Positions 18,489-30,156 of a stretch of 64,000 bases of DNA are shown one piece after another. The notes beneath the pieces are model-generated. The model was not told where the DNA came from and did no database searches. It was given only the letters and a program-made list of their open reading frames with translations. Every line of letters begins with the position of its first letter. The stretch's first letter is position 1. The position numbers and the translations under genes were made by a program. Source of the DNA: Ideonella alba (GTDB lineage: Bacteria > Pseudomonadota > Gammaproteobacteria > Burkholderiales > Burkholderiaceae_C); assembly GCF_018069875.1 (NCBI RefSeq), contig NZ_JAGQDF010000014.1, positions 103,003 through 167,002 of the forward strand, written 5' to 3'.

Positions 18489-19703
18489 ATGGACACCGCC
18501 AAGCCGATCTACCTGGACTACGCCGCCACCACGCCGGTGGACCCTCGGGTGGTGCAGGCCATGCTGCCCTACCTGTACGAGCAGTTCGGCAACCCGGCCT
18601 CGCGCAGCCACGCCTTCGGCTGGGCGGCCGAGGAGGCGGTGGAGATCGCCCGCGAACAGGTGGCCGCACTGATCGGCGCCGACCCGCGCGAGATCGTCTG
18701 GACCAGCGGCGCCACCGAGTCCAACAACCTGGCGATCAAGGGCGCGGCCCAGTTCCACCAGGCCAAGGGCCGCCACCTGATCACCGTGCAGACCGAGCAC
18801 AAGGCCGTGCTGGACACGATGCGCGAACTGGAGCGCCAGGGCTTCGAGGTCAGCTACCTGCCGGTGCAGGCCGACGGCCTGCTGGACATGGCCGTGCTCG
18901 AAGCCGCGATCCGCCCCGACACCATCCTGGTCTCGGTGATGGCCGTCAACAACGAGATCGGCGTGGTGCAGGACATCAGCGCGATCGGCGCGCTGCTGCG
19001 CGAGCGCGGCATCCTCTTCCATGTGGATGCCGCCCAGGCCCCCGGCAAGATCGCGCTGGACATGGCGTCGCAGTGTGTCGACCTGATGAGCCTGTCGGCG
19101 CACAAGACCTATGGGCCCAAGGGCATCGGTGCGCTGTATGTGCGGCGCAAACCGCGCGTGCGCATCGAGGCCCAGATGCACGGCGGCGGCCATGAGCGGG
19201 GCATGCGCTCGGGCACGCTGCCCACCCACCAGATCGTCGGCATGGGCGAGGCCTACCGCCTGGCGCGCGCCGGCATGGCCGCCGAGAACGAGCGCATCCG
19301 CACGCTGCAGCAGCGCCTGCTGGGCCAGTTGCAGGACATCCCCGAGGTGCTGGTCAACGGCCACCTGACCCAGCGCGTGCCGCACAACCTCAACATCAGC
19401 TTCACCTTCGTCGAGGGCGAGTCGCTGCTGATGGGCATCAAGGGCGTGGCGGTGTCCTCCGGTTCGGCCTGCACCTCGGCCAGCCTGGAGCCCAGCTATG
19501 TGCTGCGCGCGCTGGGCCTGTCCGACGAGGTGGCGCACAGCTCGATCCGCTTTTCCATCGGCCGCTTCACCACCGAGGCCGAGATCGACACCGCTGCCGC
19601 GCGGGTGCGTGCCACGGTCGAGCGCCTGCGCAGCTTGAGCCCGCTGTGGGACATGCACCTGGCCGGCATCGACCTCGCGTCCGTGCAGTGGGCAGAACAC
19701 TGA
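18489..19703 (+). CDS. iscS: Cysteine desulfurase IscS (nif-associated)
   Basis: 404 residues, the same length as E. coli IscS, with the PLP lysine at Lys206 ([10 protein letters not shown]) and the catalytic cysteine at Cys328 ([10 protein letters not shown]), the same positions as in E. coli. It supplies persulfide sulfur for cluster assembly on IscU. The separate nifS further on (37959) is clearly different, so this is an ISC-type desulfurase recruited to the nif region by a sigma-54 promoter. The ATG at 18489 is preferred; in-frame upstream starts fall in the promoter. Confidence 0.93.
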   Translation: MDTAKPIYLDYAATTPVDPRVVQAMLPYLYEQFGNPASRSHAFGWAAEEAVEIAREQVAALIGADPREIVWTSGATESNNLAIKGAAQFHQAKGRHLITVQTEHKAVLDTMRELERQGFEVSYLPVQADGLLDMAVLEAAIRPDTILVSVMAVNNEIGVVQDISAIGALLRERGILFHVDAAQAPGKIALDMASQCVDLMSLSAHKTYGPKGIGALYVRRKPRVRIEAQMHGGGHERGMRSGTLPTHQIVGMGEAYRLARAGMAAENERIRTLQQRLLGQLQDIPEVLVNGHLTQRVPHNLNISFTFVEGESLLMGIKGVAVSSGSACTSASLEPSYVLRALGLSDEVAHSSIRFSIGRFTTEAEIDTAAARVRATVERLRSLSPLWDMHLAGIDLASVQWAEH

Positions 19704-19719
19704 CTTTCAGGAGATCCCC

Positions 19720-20139
19720 ATGGCATACAGCGACAAGGTCATCGACCACTACGAGAACCCCCGCAACGTCGGTGGCTTCGAGACCGGTGACGCCGGTGTT
19801 GGCACCGGCATGGTCGGTGCGCCGGCCTGCGGCGACGTGATGAAGCTGCAGATCAAGGTCAACCCGGCCACCGGCGTGATCGAGGATGCCCGCTTCAAGA
19901 CCTATGGCTGCGGCTCGGCCATCGCCAGCAGCTCGCTGGTCACCGAGTGGGTCAAGGGCAAGACGCTGGACCAGGCGCTGGCCATCAAGAACACCCAGAT
20001 CGCCGAGGAGCTGGCGCTGCCGCCCGTGAAGATCCACTGCTCCATCCTCGCCGAGGACGCGATCAAGGCGGCCGTCAACGACTACCGCGCCAAGCTCGGC
20101 GAGCCGGTCGAGCACCCCGCCTGCGCCCCCACCCACTGA
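19720..20139 (+). CDS. iscU: Fe-S cluster scaffold IscU
   Basis: 139 residues. Scaffold on which [2Fe-2S] and [4Fe-4S] clusters are built. Cluster ligands Cys37, Cys64 and Cys107 with Asp39 are present, and the LPPVK motif (residues 100-104) recognised by the HscA chaperone is intact. It lacks the C-terminal Nfu domain of NifU, so it is IscU and not a NifU; no nifU occurs in the window. An AGGAG ribosome site precedes the ATG, 16 nt after iscS. Confidence 0.93.
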   Translation: MAYSDKVIDHYENPRNVGGFETGDAGVGTGMVGAPACGDVMKLQIKVNPATGVIEDARFKTYGCGSAIASSSLVTEWVKGKTLDQALAIKNTQIAEELALPPVKIHCSILAEDAIKAAVNDYRAKLGEPVEHPACAPTH

Positions 20140-20159
20140 ACCTGTCCGGAGAACCCGTC

Positions 20160-20579
20160 ATGGCCTGCCAATCCCAGCCCAACGGCGCCAGCTGCGCCTC
20201 GTCCGCCACGATGACCCCGCCGCCGGTGCTGCCCAGCTTTGCTGACGGCGTGCCGCCGCTGAACCTGAGCGATGCGGTGGTCGACAAGGTCGGCGCGATG
20301 CTGGCCGAGGAGAACGACCCCGAGCTGCGCCTGCGCATCTTCGTCACCGGCGGTGGCTGCTCGGGCTTCCAGTACGGCTTCGCCTTCGACGACGCGCCCA
20401 AGCCCGACGATGTCGAGGTCACGCGCGGCGCGATCCGCGTGCTGGTCGACGCGATGAGCCTGCAGTACCTGGTGGGCGCCGAGATCGACTACGAGGACAG
20501 CCTGGAAGGCTCGCGCTTCGTCATCCGCAACCCCAACGCCAGCAGCACCTGCGGCTGCGGCAGTTCGTTCTCGGTCTGA
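20160..20579 (+). CDS. A-type Fe-S carrier, ErpA-like with N-terminal extension
   Basis: 139 residues; the conserved HesB/IscA domain begins near residue 34 and carries Cys67 (GGGCSGFQ) and the C-terminal pair Cys131/Cys133 (TCGCGSS). The YGFAFDD segment resembles ErpA more than IscA. The extra ~30 residues at the N-terminus include Cys3 and Cys12, unusual for the family. Between iscU and iscA. It would deliver clusters to apoproteins; whether nitrogenase maturation is the specific target is inference. Confidence 0.85.
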   Translation: MACQSQPNGASCASSATMTPPPVLPSFADGVPPLNLSDAVVDKVGAMLAEENDPELRLRIFVTGGGCSGFQYGFAFDDAPKPDDVEVTRGAIRVLVDAMSLQYLVGAEIDYEDSLEGSRFVIRNPNASSTCGCGSSFSV

Positions 20580-20598
20580 CTTCCCCGAAAGGCCTGCC

Positions 20599-20922
20599 AT
20601 GTCGCTGTCCGTCACCCCCAAGGCCGCTGCCCAGATCCGCAAGGCGCTCACGCAGCGCGGCAGCGGCGTCGGCCTGCGCATCGCCGTCAAGACCAGCGGC
20701 TGCTCGGGCTACGCCTATGCGCTGGAGTTCGCCGACGCCGCCGGCGCCGACGACCAGGTCTTCGAGACCGAGGGCGTGGCGCTGCTGGTGGACGCGCAAA
20801 GCCTGCCACTGGTCGACGGCACCCAGCTCGACTGGGTGCGCGAGGGCCTGAACGAAGGCTTCAAGTTCCACAACCCCAACGCCACCGCCAACTGCGGCTG
20901 TGGCGAGTCCTTCGCCGTGTGA
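20599..20922 (+). CDS. iscA: A-type Fe-S carrier IscA
   Basis: 107 residues, same size as E. coli IscA, with Cys35 (TSGCSGYAYALE), Cys99 and Cys101 (NCGCGESF) at the canonical positions. Iron/cluster carrier in the ISC pathway. A GAAAGG sequence precedes the ATG. Two A-type proteins in a row plus a third at 35187 make this window rich in cluster carriers. A palindromic repeat separates it from hscA, at the place where hscB normally lies. Confidence 0.93.
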   Translation: MSLSVTPKAAAQIRKALTQRGSGVGLRIAVKTSGCSGYAYALEFADAAGADDQVFETEGVALLVDAQSLPLVDGTQLDWVREGLNEGFKFHNPNATANCGCGESFAV

Positions 20923-20926
20923 TGGA

Positions 20927-21006
20927 GCCCCCAGGCTCGCTGGCGCTCGCCACCCCCCGAGGGGGCTCAGCCAGTGGACCGGCGAAGCCGGATCCACGGC
21001 TGGGAC
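20927..21006. repeat. Intergenic palindromic repeat, family B copy 1
   Basis: Composed of GCCCCCAGGCTCGCTGGCG, a CACCCCCCGAGGGGGCT palindrome and a second hairpin GGACCGGCGAAGCCGG followed by GATCCACG. Near-identical blocks occur at 40913-40992 and, in diverged form, at 35053-35130. It fills the 152-nt gap between iscA and hscA. Confidence 0.75.
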
Positions 21007-21074
21007 CGGGTGGGGGCGGCGGCGGCGCGGCACGTGGGCGGCGGGACTTCCCCCAACTTTTCCTGGAGCGATGA

Positions 21075-23024
<1,950 letters not shown>

Positions 23025-23027
23025 GCC

Positions 23028-23372
23028 ATGAGCGCGCCCGTGCTGATCACCGTGCTGCCGCACGCCGTGCTGTGCCCGCAGGGTGCCCGCATCGAGGCCC
23101 AGCCGGGCGGCAGTCTGGTGGATGCGCTGCTGGCGCACGGCATTGCGATCGAGCATGCCTGCGAGAAGGTCGGCGCCTGCGCCACCTGCCATGTGCATGT
23201 GCGCAGCGGCGGTGCCTCGCTGAAGACGCCTGGCCCCGATGAGGAAGACCAGCTGGACGAGGCCTGGGGCCTGGACGCCCAGTCGCGCCTGGCCTGCTGC
23301 GTGACCCTGCGCGAGGCACCGCTGACGATCGAGCTGCCGCGCTATACCAAGAATCACGCGCGCGAACGCTGA
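23028..23372 (+). CDS. fdx: ISC-type [2Fe-2S] ferredoxin
   Basis: 114-residue adrenodoxin-like ferredoxin with the CEKVGACATC ligand motif (C-x5-C-x2-C) and a distant fourth cysteine in ACCVTL. It supplies electrons for cluster assembly on IscU. Located directly after hscA as in standard isc operons. The next gene begins 119 nt downstream, with a stem-loop (GCCCCGG/CCGGGGC, 23454-23473) in between that lacks a clear T tract. Confidence 0.9.
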   Translation: MSAPVLITVLPHAVLCPQGARIEAQPGGSLVDALLAHGIAIEHACEKVGACATCHVHVRSGGASLKTPGPDEEDQLDEAWGLDAQSRLACCVTLREAPLTIELPRYTKNHARER

Positions 23373-23491
23373 GCGCCGCGCCGGATCAGCGGCACGGGAG
23401 CCGGTCTGTTCCAGCGTTCATCGGCGCGACGGCTGGCCACACCCGCCGGTGTTGCCCCGGTGATCGCCGGGGCCCTGTCCGACTGCCCACG

Positions 23492-24964
23492 ATGAACGCT
23501 GTCCCTCGCTTGTCGACCCTGCGGCTGGGCGCCACCTCGCCCTGGCTGCCGGCCACCCTGGTACTGAGCGCCGCGCTGCTGCCCTGGCTGAGCGCCGCGG
23601 CGCTGCCCGCGGCGACGCTGCTGCTCGTGGCGGCGCTGGCGCTGGCCGCGTGGCAGCAGCGCCGCCAGCGTGCCGCGCTGGCCGATCTGCATGCCGCGAT
23701 GGAGCGCGTGGCCTCGGGCGACCTGACCCATTCGCTGGACGCCCAGGCGGTGCGTGGCGGCCTGGGCCCGATGGGCGAGCGCCTGGAGGCCATGCAGCGC
23801 GCCTGGTCGCGCCTGGTGGCCAACATCCGCAGCGAGGCCGAGCTGGCCGCGCTGGCGGGTGAGCGCTTGTCGGCCGACGCCCGCGCGCTGTCGCAGCGCA
23901 CCGAGGAACAGGCCGCCACGCTGGAGCAGACCAGCGCCAGCGTCAGCGAGCTGACCGGCAGCGTGCAGCGCAACGCGGCCGCGGCCGGCGAGGCCGACCA
24001 GCTGGCCAGCGGCGTGCGCCACAACGCCGAGCGGGGCATTGGCGCGGTGCAGCAGGCGGTGGAGGCCGTCTCGCGCATCGAGCAACGCTCGCAGCAGATG
24101 AGCCAGATCATCGGCGTCATCGACGGCATCGCCTTCCAGACCAACATCCTGGCCCTGAACGCCGCGGTCGAGGCCGCCCGCGCCGGCGAGACCGGCCGCG
24201 GCTTCGCCGTCGTCGCCACCGAGGTGCGCACGCTGGCCGGCCGCACCGCCAGCGCCGCGGCCGAGGTGCGCCAGCTGATCCAGGCCTCGGCCGGTGAGGT
24301 GGGCGCCGGCGTGCAGCGCATCCGCGAGGTCGACCAGCTGCTGGGCGAGATGGCCGAGGGCGTGCGCCAGGTGGCCGACCGGGTGCGCGAGGTGGCCACC
24401 TCCACCGCGCGGCAGAGCCACAGCGTGGGCGAGATCGCCCAGGCCGTGGGCGGCATCGAGCAGCTGACCCAGCGCAACATGATCATGGTCGACAACTCGG
24501 TCGGCGCGGCCGAGCAGCTGCGCCAGCAGGCCGCGAACCTCAAGCAGGGCGTGCTGACGATGCGCCTGCGCCAGGGCTGTGCCGACGAGGCACGCGCGCT
24601 GTGCGAGCGCGCCGTGGCCGCCTTGCGCAGTGACGGCCTGTCGCGCGCGGTGCAGCGCTTCCACGACAAGGCCGGCGGCTTCATCGACCGCGACCTGTTC
24701 GTCATCGTGCTGGACCGCCAGGGCCACTTCCGTGCCTTCGGCGCCGACCCCAGCAAGGCGAACAAGCCGGCGGTGCTGCCGCCGGGCGTCGACGTGCAGG
24801 CCGTGGTGCAGCAGACGCTGGCGATCGCCGACCAGGGCGGGGGCTGGCTGGAGTTCCGCTCCTGGCACCCGGTCACCCGCACGCCGGTGGACAAGATGGC
24901 CTTCGTGATGCCCTGGGAGGACGTGGCGGTGATGGTCTCGGCCAACCGCTCCGACGGCGGCTGA
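23492..24964 (+). CDS. Methyl-accepting chemotaxis protein with C-terminal Cache-like domain
   Basis: 490 residues. Two closely spaced hydrophobic helices (~15-55) leave almost no periplasmic loop; a HAMP-like segment follows, then the MCP signalling hairpin whose tip (IDGIAFQTNILALNAAVEAA) is near residue 215. The last ~125 residues resemble a single Cache-type sensor (FxDRDLFVIVLDRQGHFRAFG), placed after the signalling domain and therefore cytoplasmic. It probably senses an intracellular ligand or redox state. Its place between fdx and nifV suggests a link between nitrogen fixation and motility; the ligand is unknown. Ends 48 nt before a rho-independent terminator. Confidence 0.85.
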   Translation: MNAVPRLSTLRLGATSPWLPATLVLSAALLPWLSAAALPAATLLLVAALALAAWQQRRQRAALADLHAAMERVASGDLTHSLDAQAVRGGLGPMGERLEAMQRAWSRLVANIRSEAELAALAGERLSADARALSQRTEEQAATLEQTSASVSELTGSVQRNAAAAGEADQLASGVRHNAERGIGAVQQAVEAVSRIEQRSQQMSQIIGVIDGIAFQTNILALNAAVEAARAGETGRGFAVVATEVRTLAGRTASAAAEVRQLIQASAGEVGAGVQRIREVDQLLGEMAEGVRQVADRVREVATSTARQSHSVGEIAQAVGGIEQLTQRNMIMVDNSVGAAEQLRQQAANLKQGVLTMRLRQGCADEARALCERAVAALRSDGLSRAVQRFHDKAGGFIDRDLFVIVLDRQGHFRAFGADPSKANKPAVLPPGVDVQAVVQQTLAIADQGGGWLEFRSWHPVTRTPVDKMAFVMPWEDVAVMVSANRSDGG

Positions 24965-24988
24965 CCGCCCCACGGGCTGCGCGCCGCC

Positions 24989-25004
24989 TGTGCGCAACCC
25001 GACA
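24989..25004 (+). promoter_or_regulatory. NifA upstream activator sequence before nifV
   Basis: Exact TGT-N10-ACA (TGTGCGCAACCCGACA), 78 nt upstream of the nifV sigma-54 promoter, a normal distance for NifA activation by looping. Confidence 0.75.
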
Positions 25005-25012
25005 ATTCCCAC

Positions 25013-25046
25013 AGCCCCGACGGCAGGCCGCCGTTCGGGGCTTTTT
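25013..25046 (+). terminator. Rho-independent terminator after the isc-chemoreceptor operon
   Basis: Arms AGCCCCGACGGC (25013-25024) and GCCGTTCGGGGCT (25030-25042) pair with one bulge around a short loop, followed by five T residues (25042-25046). It lies between the NifA site and the nifV promoter and ends the upstream operon. Confidence 0.85.
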
Positions 25047-25053
25047 CTTTGCA

Positions 25054-25066
25054 AATCAATGACTTG
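25054..25066 (+). promoter_or_regulatory. IHF-like site before nifV
   Basis: AATCAATGACTTG fits WATCAANNNNTTR exactly and begins 8 nt after the terminator T tract. It lies 16 nt upstream of the -24 element and extends into a GAGTG shared with the nifH copy. Confidence 0.6.
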
Positions 25067-25082
25067 AGTGGTCGGTCCGGGA

Positions 25083-25097
25083 TGGCACAGCGCTTGC
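25083..25097 (+). promoter_or_regulatory. Sigma-54 promoter of the nifV operon
   Basis: TGGCACAGCGCTTGC has the invariant GG and GC of -24/-12 promoters at correct spacing. A start near 25108 leaves a 24-nt leader with GCAAGGA before the nifV ATG. Confidence 0.88.
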
Positions 25098-25131
25098 GAA
25101 GTCCTGCCCACAGCCCCGCAAGGACCGCCCC

Positions 25132-26289
25132 ATGCGCGCCGACCCCACCTGGCCCTTCACCGTCAACGACACCACGCTGCGCGATGGCGAGCAGACCGCC
25201 GGTGTGGCCTTCACCGCCGACGAGAAGCTGGCCATTGCCCGGGCACTGGATGCGGCCGGCGTGCCCGAGCTGGAGATCGGCGTGCCGGCGATGGGGGCTG
25301 AGGAATGCGCGCTGATCCGCGCCATCACCGGCCTGGGCCTGCGCGCCCGCACCATGGTCTGGGCGCGCATGCACGGCACCGACCTGCAGGACGCGCTGGC
25401 CTGCGGCGCCGACATCGTCCACCTGTCGGTGCCGGTGTCTGACCTGCAGATCGAGCGCAAGCTGCAGCGCGACCGCGCCTGGGTGCTGGACACCCTGACC
25501 CGCCACGTGCTGGCGGCGCTGGACGCCGGTGCCACCGTCAGCGTGGGCTTCGAGGATGCCTCGCGCGCCGAGAGCGGCTTCCTGCGCCGCTGCGCCGCCG
25601 CCGCGCAATGGGCCGGCGCGTCGCGGCTGCGCTATGCCGACACGCTGGGCATCCTGGATCCCTTCGAGACCTGGCAGCGCATCAGCGAGCTGCGCGCCGA
25701 GGTCGACATCGCGATCGAGATGCACGCCCACGACGACCTGGGTCTGGCCACCGCCAACACCCTGGCCGCCTGGCGCGCCGGCGCCACCCACGCCAGCACC
25801 ACCGTCAACGGCCTGGGCGAGCGCGCCGGCAATGCCGCGCTGGAAGAGGTGGTGATGGCGATGCGCCACCTGCACGGCGTGGAGTGCGGCGTCGACACAC
25901 GGGCGCTGCCGGCGCTGTCGCGCCTGGTGGCCCAGGCCGCCGGCCGGCCGGTGGCCGCGGGCAAGGCGATCGTCGGCGAGGGCGTCTTCAGCCACGAGTC
26001 CGGCATCCATGTGGACGGCCTGCTGAAGGACGCCCGCAACTACCAGGGCTTCGACCCCGCCGAGCTGGGCCGCGGCCACACCACCGTGCTGGGCAAGCAC
26101 AGCGGCACGCATGCGCTGCGCGCCGTCTGCGACAGCCTGGGCCTGCCGCTGGGCGACGCCCAGGCGCCCGTGCTGCTGGCCGCGGTGCGCCGGCATGTGC
26201 TGGCCACCAAGTGCTCGCCCCGACCTGACGAGCTGCGACGTCTGCACCGCGAGTTGTTCGCCCGCTTCCCCACCCCGCTGGCCGCCTGA
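25132..26289 (+). CDS. nifV: Homocitrate synthase NifV
   Basis: 385 residues. Condenses acetyl-CoA with 2-oxoglutarate to homocitrate, the organic ligand of FeMo-co. The [11 protein letters not shown] motif (residues 9-19) and the metal-binding [10 protein letters not shown] motif are those of the DRE-TIM metallolyase family, and the [11 protein letters not shown] segment is typical of homocitrate/isopropylmalate synthases. The ~380-residue length without a regulatory domain, and its position before nifW-fixABCX behind a NifA promoter, identify NifV rather than LeuA. Confidence 0.95.
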   Translation: MRADPTWPFTVNDTTLRDGEQTAGVAFTADEKLAIARALDAAGVPELEIGVPAMGAEECALIRAITGLGLRARTMVWARMHGTDLQDALACGADIVHLSVPVSDLQIERKLQRDRAWVLDTLTRHVLAALDAGATVSVGFEDASRAESGFLRRCAAAAQWAGASRLRYADTLGILDPFETWQRISELRAEVDIAIEMHAHDDLGLATANTLAAWRAGATHASTTVNGLGERAGNAALEEVVMAMRHLHGVECGVDTRALPALSRLVAQAAGRPVAAGKAIVGEGVFSHESGIHVDGLLKDARNYQGFDPAELGRGHTTVLGKHSGTHALRAVCDSLGLPLGDAQAPVLLAAVRRHVLATKCSPRPDELRRLHRELFARFPTPLAA

Positions 26290-26300
26290 AGGACCACGCC

Positions 26301-26645
26301 ATGAACGACCTGACCACCCGCCTGAAGGCGCTGTCCAGCGCCAACGAGTTCCTGGAGTTCTTCGGGATCACCTACGACGAGCACGTGGTGAACGTGAACC
26401 GCCTGCACATCCTCAAGCGCTTCTACCAGTACCTGCGCCAGGCCGACGGCCTGGCCGGCCTGGACGAGGTGGCGATGTTCACCCGCTACCGCGAGCTGCT
26501 GACCCGCGCCTACCAGGACTTCACCGCCTCCAACGCTGCCACCGAGAAGGTCTTCAAGGTCTTCCAGGACGCTGGCGGCACCCAGCACGTGCAGGTCAGC
26601 CGCCTGCGTGACAGCCTGGCCGAGCGGCGCACCGCGCGCGCCTGA
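26301..26645 (+). CDS. nifW: Nitrogenase-stabilising/protective protein NifW
   Basis: 114-residue helical protein that associates with the MoFe protein and is linked to its maturation or oxygen tolerance. The [16 protein letters not shown] and [17 protein letters not shown] segments are diagnostic. Begins 11 nt after nifV and ends 24 nt before fixA, within the same operon. Confidence 0.94.
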   Translation: MNDLTTRLKALSSANEFLEFFGITYDEHVVNVNRLHILKRFYQYLRQADGLAGLDEVAMFTRYRELLTRAYQDFTASNAATEKVFKVFQDAGGTQHVQVSRLRDSLAERRTARA

Positions 26646-26669
26646 CCCCCTCACCGCAGGAGTCCTTCC

Positions 26670-27521
26670 ATGCACATCGTCGTCTGCATCAAGCAGGTCC
26701 CGGACTCGGCGCAGATCCGCGTCCACCCGGTGACCAACACCATCATGCGCCAGGGCGTGCCGGCCATCGTCAACCCTTACGACCTGTTCGCGCTGGAAGA
26801 GGCGCTGCGGCTGAAGGACCAGTTCGGCGGCCGCGTCACCGTGCTGTGCATGGGCCCGCCGCAGGCCGAGGAGGCGCTGCGCAAGTGCATCAGCTTTGGC
26901 GCCACCGACGCCATCCTGATCACCGACCGCGCCTTCGCCGGCGCCGACACGCTGGCCACCTCCTACGCGCTGTACTCCGCCATCAAAAAGATCGGCGAGG
27001 AGCAGGCGGTGGACCTGGTCTTCACCGGCAAGCAGACGATCGACGGCGACACCGCCCAGGTCGGCCCCGGCATCGCCAAGCGCCTGGGCTGGAACCTGCT
27101 GACCTATGTCAGCAAGATCAACGAGGTCGACCTCGACGGCCGCACCCTGACGGTGGAACGCCGGGCCGAAGGCGGCGTGCAGCGCCTGCAGACCACGCTG
27201 CCCAGCCTCATCACCATGCTGGAGGGCACGAACACGATGCGCTTCGCCACCATGGACGACATGCTGCGCGCCGGCCGTTGCCAGATCCGCAAGTGGAACA
27301 AGGACGACGCCGGCATCGAGGACATCGCCAAGATCGGCCTCAAGGGCAGCCCCACCATCGTCAGCAAGGTGTTTGCCCCCAAGGCGCGCAGCGTGCGCGC
27401 CGAGATGCAGGAAGTGGGCGACGGCACCAGCGTCAACGACGTCTGCCTGAACCTGCTGCAGAAGATCTTCACCACCCACCCGACGCTCGAGCAAGAGACC
27501 GTCGATCGCCTGTCCGCCTGA
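26670..27521 (+). CDS. fixA: Electron-transfer flavoprotein beta subunit FixA
   Basis: 283 residues. With FixB it forms the flavin-binding heterodimer of the FixABCX complex, which bifurcates electrons from NADH to quinone and ferredoxin/flavodoxin for nitrogenase. The [12 protein letters not shown] start and the [18 protein letters not shown]-site segment are characteristic. Preceded by an AGGAG ribosome site. Confidence 0.95.
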   Translation: MHIVVCIKQVPDSAQIRVHPVTNTIMRQGVPAIVNPYDLFALEEALRLKDQFGGRVTVLCMGPPQAEEALRKCISFGATDAILITDRAFAGADTLATSYALYSAIKKIGEEQAVDLVFTGKQTIDGDTAQVGPGIAKRLGWNLLTYVSKINEVDLDGRTLTVERRAEGGVQRLQTTLPSLITMLEGTNTMRFATMDDMLRAGRCQIRKWNKDDAGIEDIAKIGLKGSPTIVSKVFAPKARSVRAEMQEVGDGTSVNDVCLNLLQKIFTTHPTLEQETVDRLSA

Positions 27522-27532
27522 GGAGCCACGCC

Positions 27533-28669
27533 ATGAGTGACGCCGCCAAACCCGCGAATGCTCCCCAGATGGCCGCCGCCGCGGCCGCTGGTGCCGCCCG
27601 GACCGCCGGCCGCAGTGGCCGCAGCACCGAACTGCCCGAGCACCTGAAGGTCTACAAGGGCGTCTGGGTGTTCATCGAACACGACCGCGGCCAGGTGCAC
27701 AGCGTCAGCTGGGAGCTGATGGGCGAGGCCCGCAAGCTGGCCGACAAGCTGGGCGTGGACGTCAGCGGCGTGCTGCTCGGCGGCCCGGCCGACAAGCTGG
27801 AGGACTACGCCAAGGAAGCCTACACCTACGGCGCCGACCACTGCTACATCATGCGCGACACGGTGCTGCAGGGCTACCGCAACGAGCCCTTCACCAAGGG
27901 CCTGACCGACCTGGTCAACACCCACCAGCCCGAGATCCTGCTGCTGGGCGCCACCACCATGGGCCGCGACCTGGCCGGCTCGGTGGCCACCACGCTGGGC
28001 ACCGGCCTGACCGCTGACTGCACCGAGCTGAACATCGACGGCCGCGCGCTGGCCGCGACCCGCCCGACCTTCGGCGGCAGCCTGCTGTGCACCATCATGA
28101 CCCTGGCCTATCGGCCGCAGATGGCCACCATGCGCCCGCGCACCGCGCCCATGCCGCCGCGTGACGAGAGCCGCACCGGCGACATCATCACGATGCCGCT
28201 CGGCATGATCGAGACCGACATCGTCACCAAGCTGCTGGGCTTCATCCCCGACGCCACCAGCAACAACATCAACCTGGCCTATGCCGACATCATCGTCACC
28301 GCCGGCAAGGGGCTGAAGAACGCCGACAACTGCAAGCTGGTGTGGGACCTGGCCCGCGTGCTGGGCGCCGAGGTGGGCGCCACCCGCGCCGTCACCCAGG
28401 CCGGCTGGATGGAGGCCGAGCGGCAGGTGGGCCAGACCGGCAAGACCGTGCGCCCCAAGCTCTACATCGCCGCCGGCGTCTCGGGGGCGATCCAGCACCG
28501 GGTGGGCATGGAGGCCTCCGACGTGATCGTGGCCATCAACACCGACCCCAACGCCCCGATCTTCGACTTTGCCCACCACGGCATCGTCGGCAACGCGATG
28601 CAGGTGCTGCCGGCACTGACCGCCGCCTTCCGTTCCCACCTCGACAAGCGCATCCGCAAGGTCGCTTGA
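27533..28669 (+). CDS. fixB: Electron-transfer flavoprotein alpha subunit FixB
   Basis: 378 residues from the ATG at 27533 (GGAG ribosome site, 11 nt after fixA). The FAD-binding C-terminal region contains the GxSGAIQH and [12 protein letters not shown] motifs typical of ETF-alpha/FixB. An Ala-rich N-terminal extension (residues ~9-30) is longer than usual. It partners FixA in electron bifurcation. A repeat-derived small ORF, not fixC, follows directly. Confidence 0.94.
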   Translation: MSDAAKPANAPQMAAAAAAGAARTAGRSGRSTELPEHLKVYKGVWVFIEHDRGQVHSVSWELMGEARKLADKLGVDVSGVLLGGPADKLEDYAKEAYTYGADHCYIMRDTVLQGYRNEPFTKGLTDLVNTHQPEILLLGATTMGRDLAGSVATTLGTGLTADCTELNIDGRALAATRPTFGGSLLCTIMTLAYRPQMATMRPRTAPMPPRDESRTGDIITMPLGMIETDIVTKLLGFIPDATSNNINLAYADIIVTAGKGLKNADNCKLVWDLARVLGAEVGATRAVTQAGWMEAERQVGQTGKTVRPKLYIAAGVSGAIQHRVGMEASDVIVAINTDPNAPIFDFAHHGIVGNAMQVLPALTAAFRSHLDKRIRKVA

Positions 28670-28681
28670 ACACCAGGAGCC

Positions 28682-28798
28682 ATGATGAACGACATCACGA
28701 CATCGACGTGGCGGGCCGAGCGCCGGGCCGCTCCCAAGCCGGCCCGCATCCCCTTGGGGGATCGGGCGACGTACCCGTCGGACGAGGGGCTGTCATGA
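28682..28798 (+). CDS. Small ORF between fixB and fixC, built from an intergenic repeat
   Basis: 38 codons with an AGGAG ribosome site just before tandem ATGs and a stop that overlaps the fixC start (ATGA). The product is Arg/Ala/Pro-rich ([17 protein letters not shown] region) and matches no family I recognise. Its DNA from 28713 on is a family A palindromic repeat. It may be a real translated peptide, or a device keeping ribosomes moving from fixB to fixC across the inserted repeat; the second reading is favoured. Confidence 0.4.
   Translation: MMNDITTSTWRAERRAAPKPARIPLGDRATYPSDEGLS
28713..28787. repeat. Palindromic repeat, family A copy 2
   Basis: GGGCCG, CCGGGCCGCTCCCAAG, a CCCCTTGGGG palindrome and a GACGTACCCGTC palindrome in a row. 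The first three parts match 11319-11375 after the barrel gene. The copy lies inside an operon, in the only gap between fixB and fixC. Confidence 0.6.
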
Positions 28799-30102
28799 GC
28801 AAAGAGAAGTTCGACGCGATCGTGGTCGGTGCCGGCCCTTCGGGCAATGCCGCGGCCTACACGATGGCCAAGGCGGGTCTGAAGGTGCTGCAGATCGAGC
28901 GCGGCGAATACCCCGGCAGCAAGAACGTGCAGGGCGCGATCCTGTACAGCAACGCGCTGGAACAGATCATCCCGGACTTCCGCGAGGACGCGCCGCTGGA
29001 GCGCCACATCATCGAACAGCGCATGTGGATGATGGACGACGAGAGCTTCGTCGGCACCCACTACCGCAGCGACGACTACAACAAGCCGCCGTACAACCGC
29101 TACACCATCATCCGGGCGCAGTTCGACAAGTGGTTCTCGTCCAAGGTCCGCGAGGCGGGTGCGCTGCTGATCTGCGAGACCACGGTGGAGGAGCTGCTGC
29201 TCGACGGCGAGCAGGTCATCGGCGTGCGCTGTGACCGCCTGGGCGGCGAGGTCTATGCCGACGTGGTGGTGCTGGCCGACGGCGTCAACAGCACGCTGGC
29301 GCGCAAGGCCGGCTTCCATGGCGAGCTGGACGCAGGCAACGTGGCCCTGGCGGTCAAGGAAATCCTCTTCCTGCCCGAAGAAGTGATCCAGGCGCGCTTC
29401 AACGTCAAGGACGAAGAGGGCGTGGTCATCGAGCTGATGGGCAAGGTGACCGAAGGCATGGTGGGCACCGGCTTCCTCTACACCAACAAGGAGTCGCTGA
29501 CCATCGGCGTGGGCTGCATGCTCAGCGACTTCAAGGCCAACCCCCAGCGCACCAGCCCCTACACGCTGCTGGAGAAGCTCAAGAAGCACCCCAGCATCGC
29601 CCCGCTGATCGAAGGCGGCGAGATGAAGGAGTACTGTGCCCACCTGATCCCGGAAGGCGGCTTCAACGCCGTGCCGCGCATCTATGGCGCGGGCTGGCTG
29701 ATCGTGGGCGACTCGGGCGGCTTCGTCAACGCCGCCCACCGCGAAGGCTCCAACCTGGCCATGACCAGCGGCCGCCTGGCCGGCGAGACGGTCATCGCCC
29801 TGAAGGCCGCCGGCCAGGAACCCTCGGCCGCCCGCCTGAAGCTCTACAAGGACAAGATGGACGAGTCCTTCGTCATGAAGGACCTGAAGAAGTACCGCAA
29901 GCTGCCCGAGGTGCTGCACAGCAGTCCGCAGTTCTTCACCGCTTACCCCGAGCTGGTCAACCGCGCCGCCAAGACCTTCTTCACCGTCGACGGTGTGGAC
30001 AAGCACTCCAAGGAAAAGGAAATCCTGGGAAGCTTCCGCAGCAAGCGCAGCCTGACCGGCCTGATGGGCGATGCCTTCAAGCTCTGGCGTGCCTCGCGCT
30101 GA
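28795..30102 (+). CDS. fixC: FixC flavoprotein-quinone oxidoreductase
   Basis: 435 residues. FAD protein of the ETF-quinone oxidoreductase family; the quinone-reducing branch of FixABCX. The dinucleotide motif [12 protein letters not shown] is at residues ~10-21, the [11 protein letters not shown] motif lies around residue 305, and [15 protein letters not shown] is typical of FixC. The start is coupled by ATGA to the small upstream ORF and has a GAGGGG ribosome site. Confidence 0.95.
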   Translation: MSKEKFDAIVVGAGPSGNAAAYTMAKAGLKVLQIERGEYPGSKNVQGAILYSNALEQIIPDFREDAPLERHIIEQRMWMMDDESFVGTHYRSDDYNKPPYNRYTIIRAQFDKWFSSKVREAGALLICETTVEELLLDGEQVIGVRCDRLGGEVYADVVVLADGVNSTLARKAGFHGELDAGNVALAVKEILFLPEEVIQARFNVKDEEGVVIELMGKVTEGMVGTGFLYTNKESLTIGVGCMLSDFKANPQRTSPYTLLEKLKKHPSIAPLIEGGEMKEYCAHLIPEGGFNAVPRIYGAGWLIVGDSGGFVNAAHREGSNLAMTSGRLAGETVIALKAAGQEPSAARLKLYKDKMDESFVMKDLKKYRKLPEVLHSSPQFFTAYPELVNRAAKTFFTVDGVDKHSKEKEILGSFRSKRSLTGLMGDAFKLWRASR

Positions 30103-30156
30103 GCGCGCCAGCCGCTGCTGCACACCCTTTGCCCGCCCTCGCCCGAAGGAGCCATC

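Noticed and set aside
19720..20139. Annotating the scaffold gene as nifU
   Set aside because: The protein is single-domain, lacks the central ferredoxin and C-terminal Nfu domains, and keeps the HscA motif, so IscU is correct.
23454..23473. Stem-loop after fdx considered as a terminator
   Set aside because: Seven-bp stem without a following T tract; not enough to call a terminator between fdx and the chemoreceptor gene.
23386..26247. 953-codon minus-strand open frame opposite the chemoreceptor and nifV
   Set aside because: Crosses a terminator and two nif promoters; antisense artefact.
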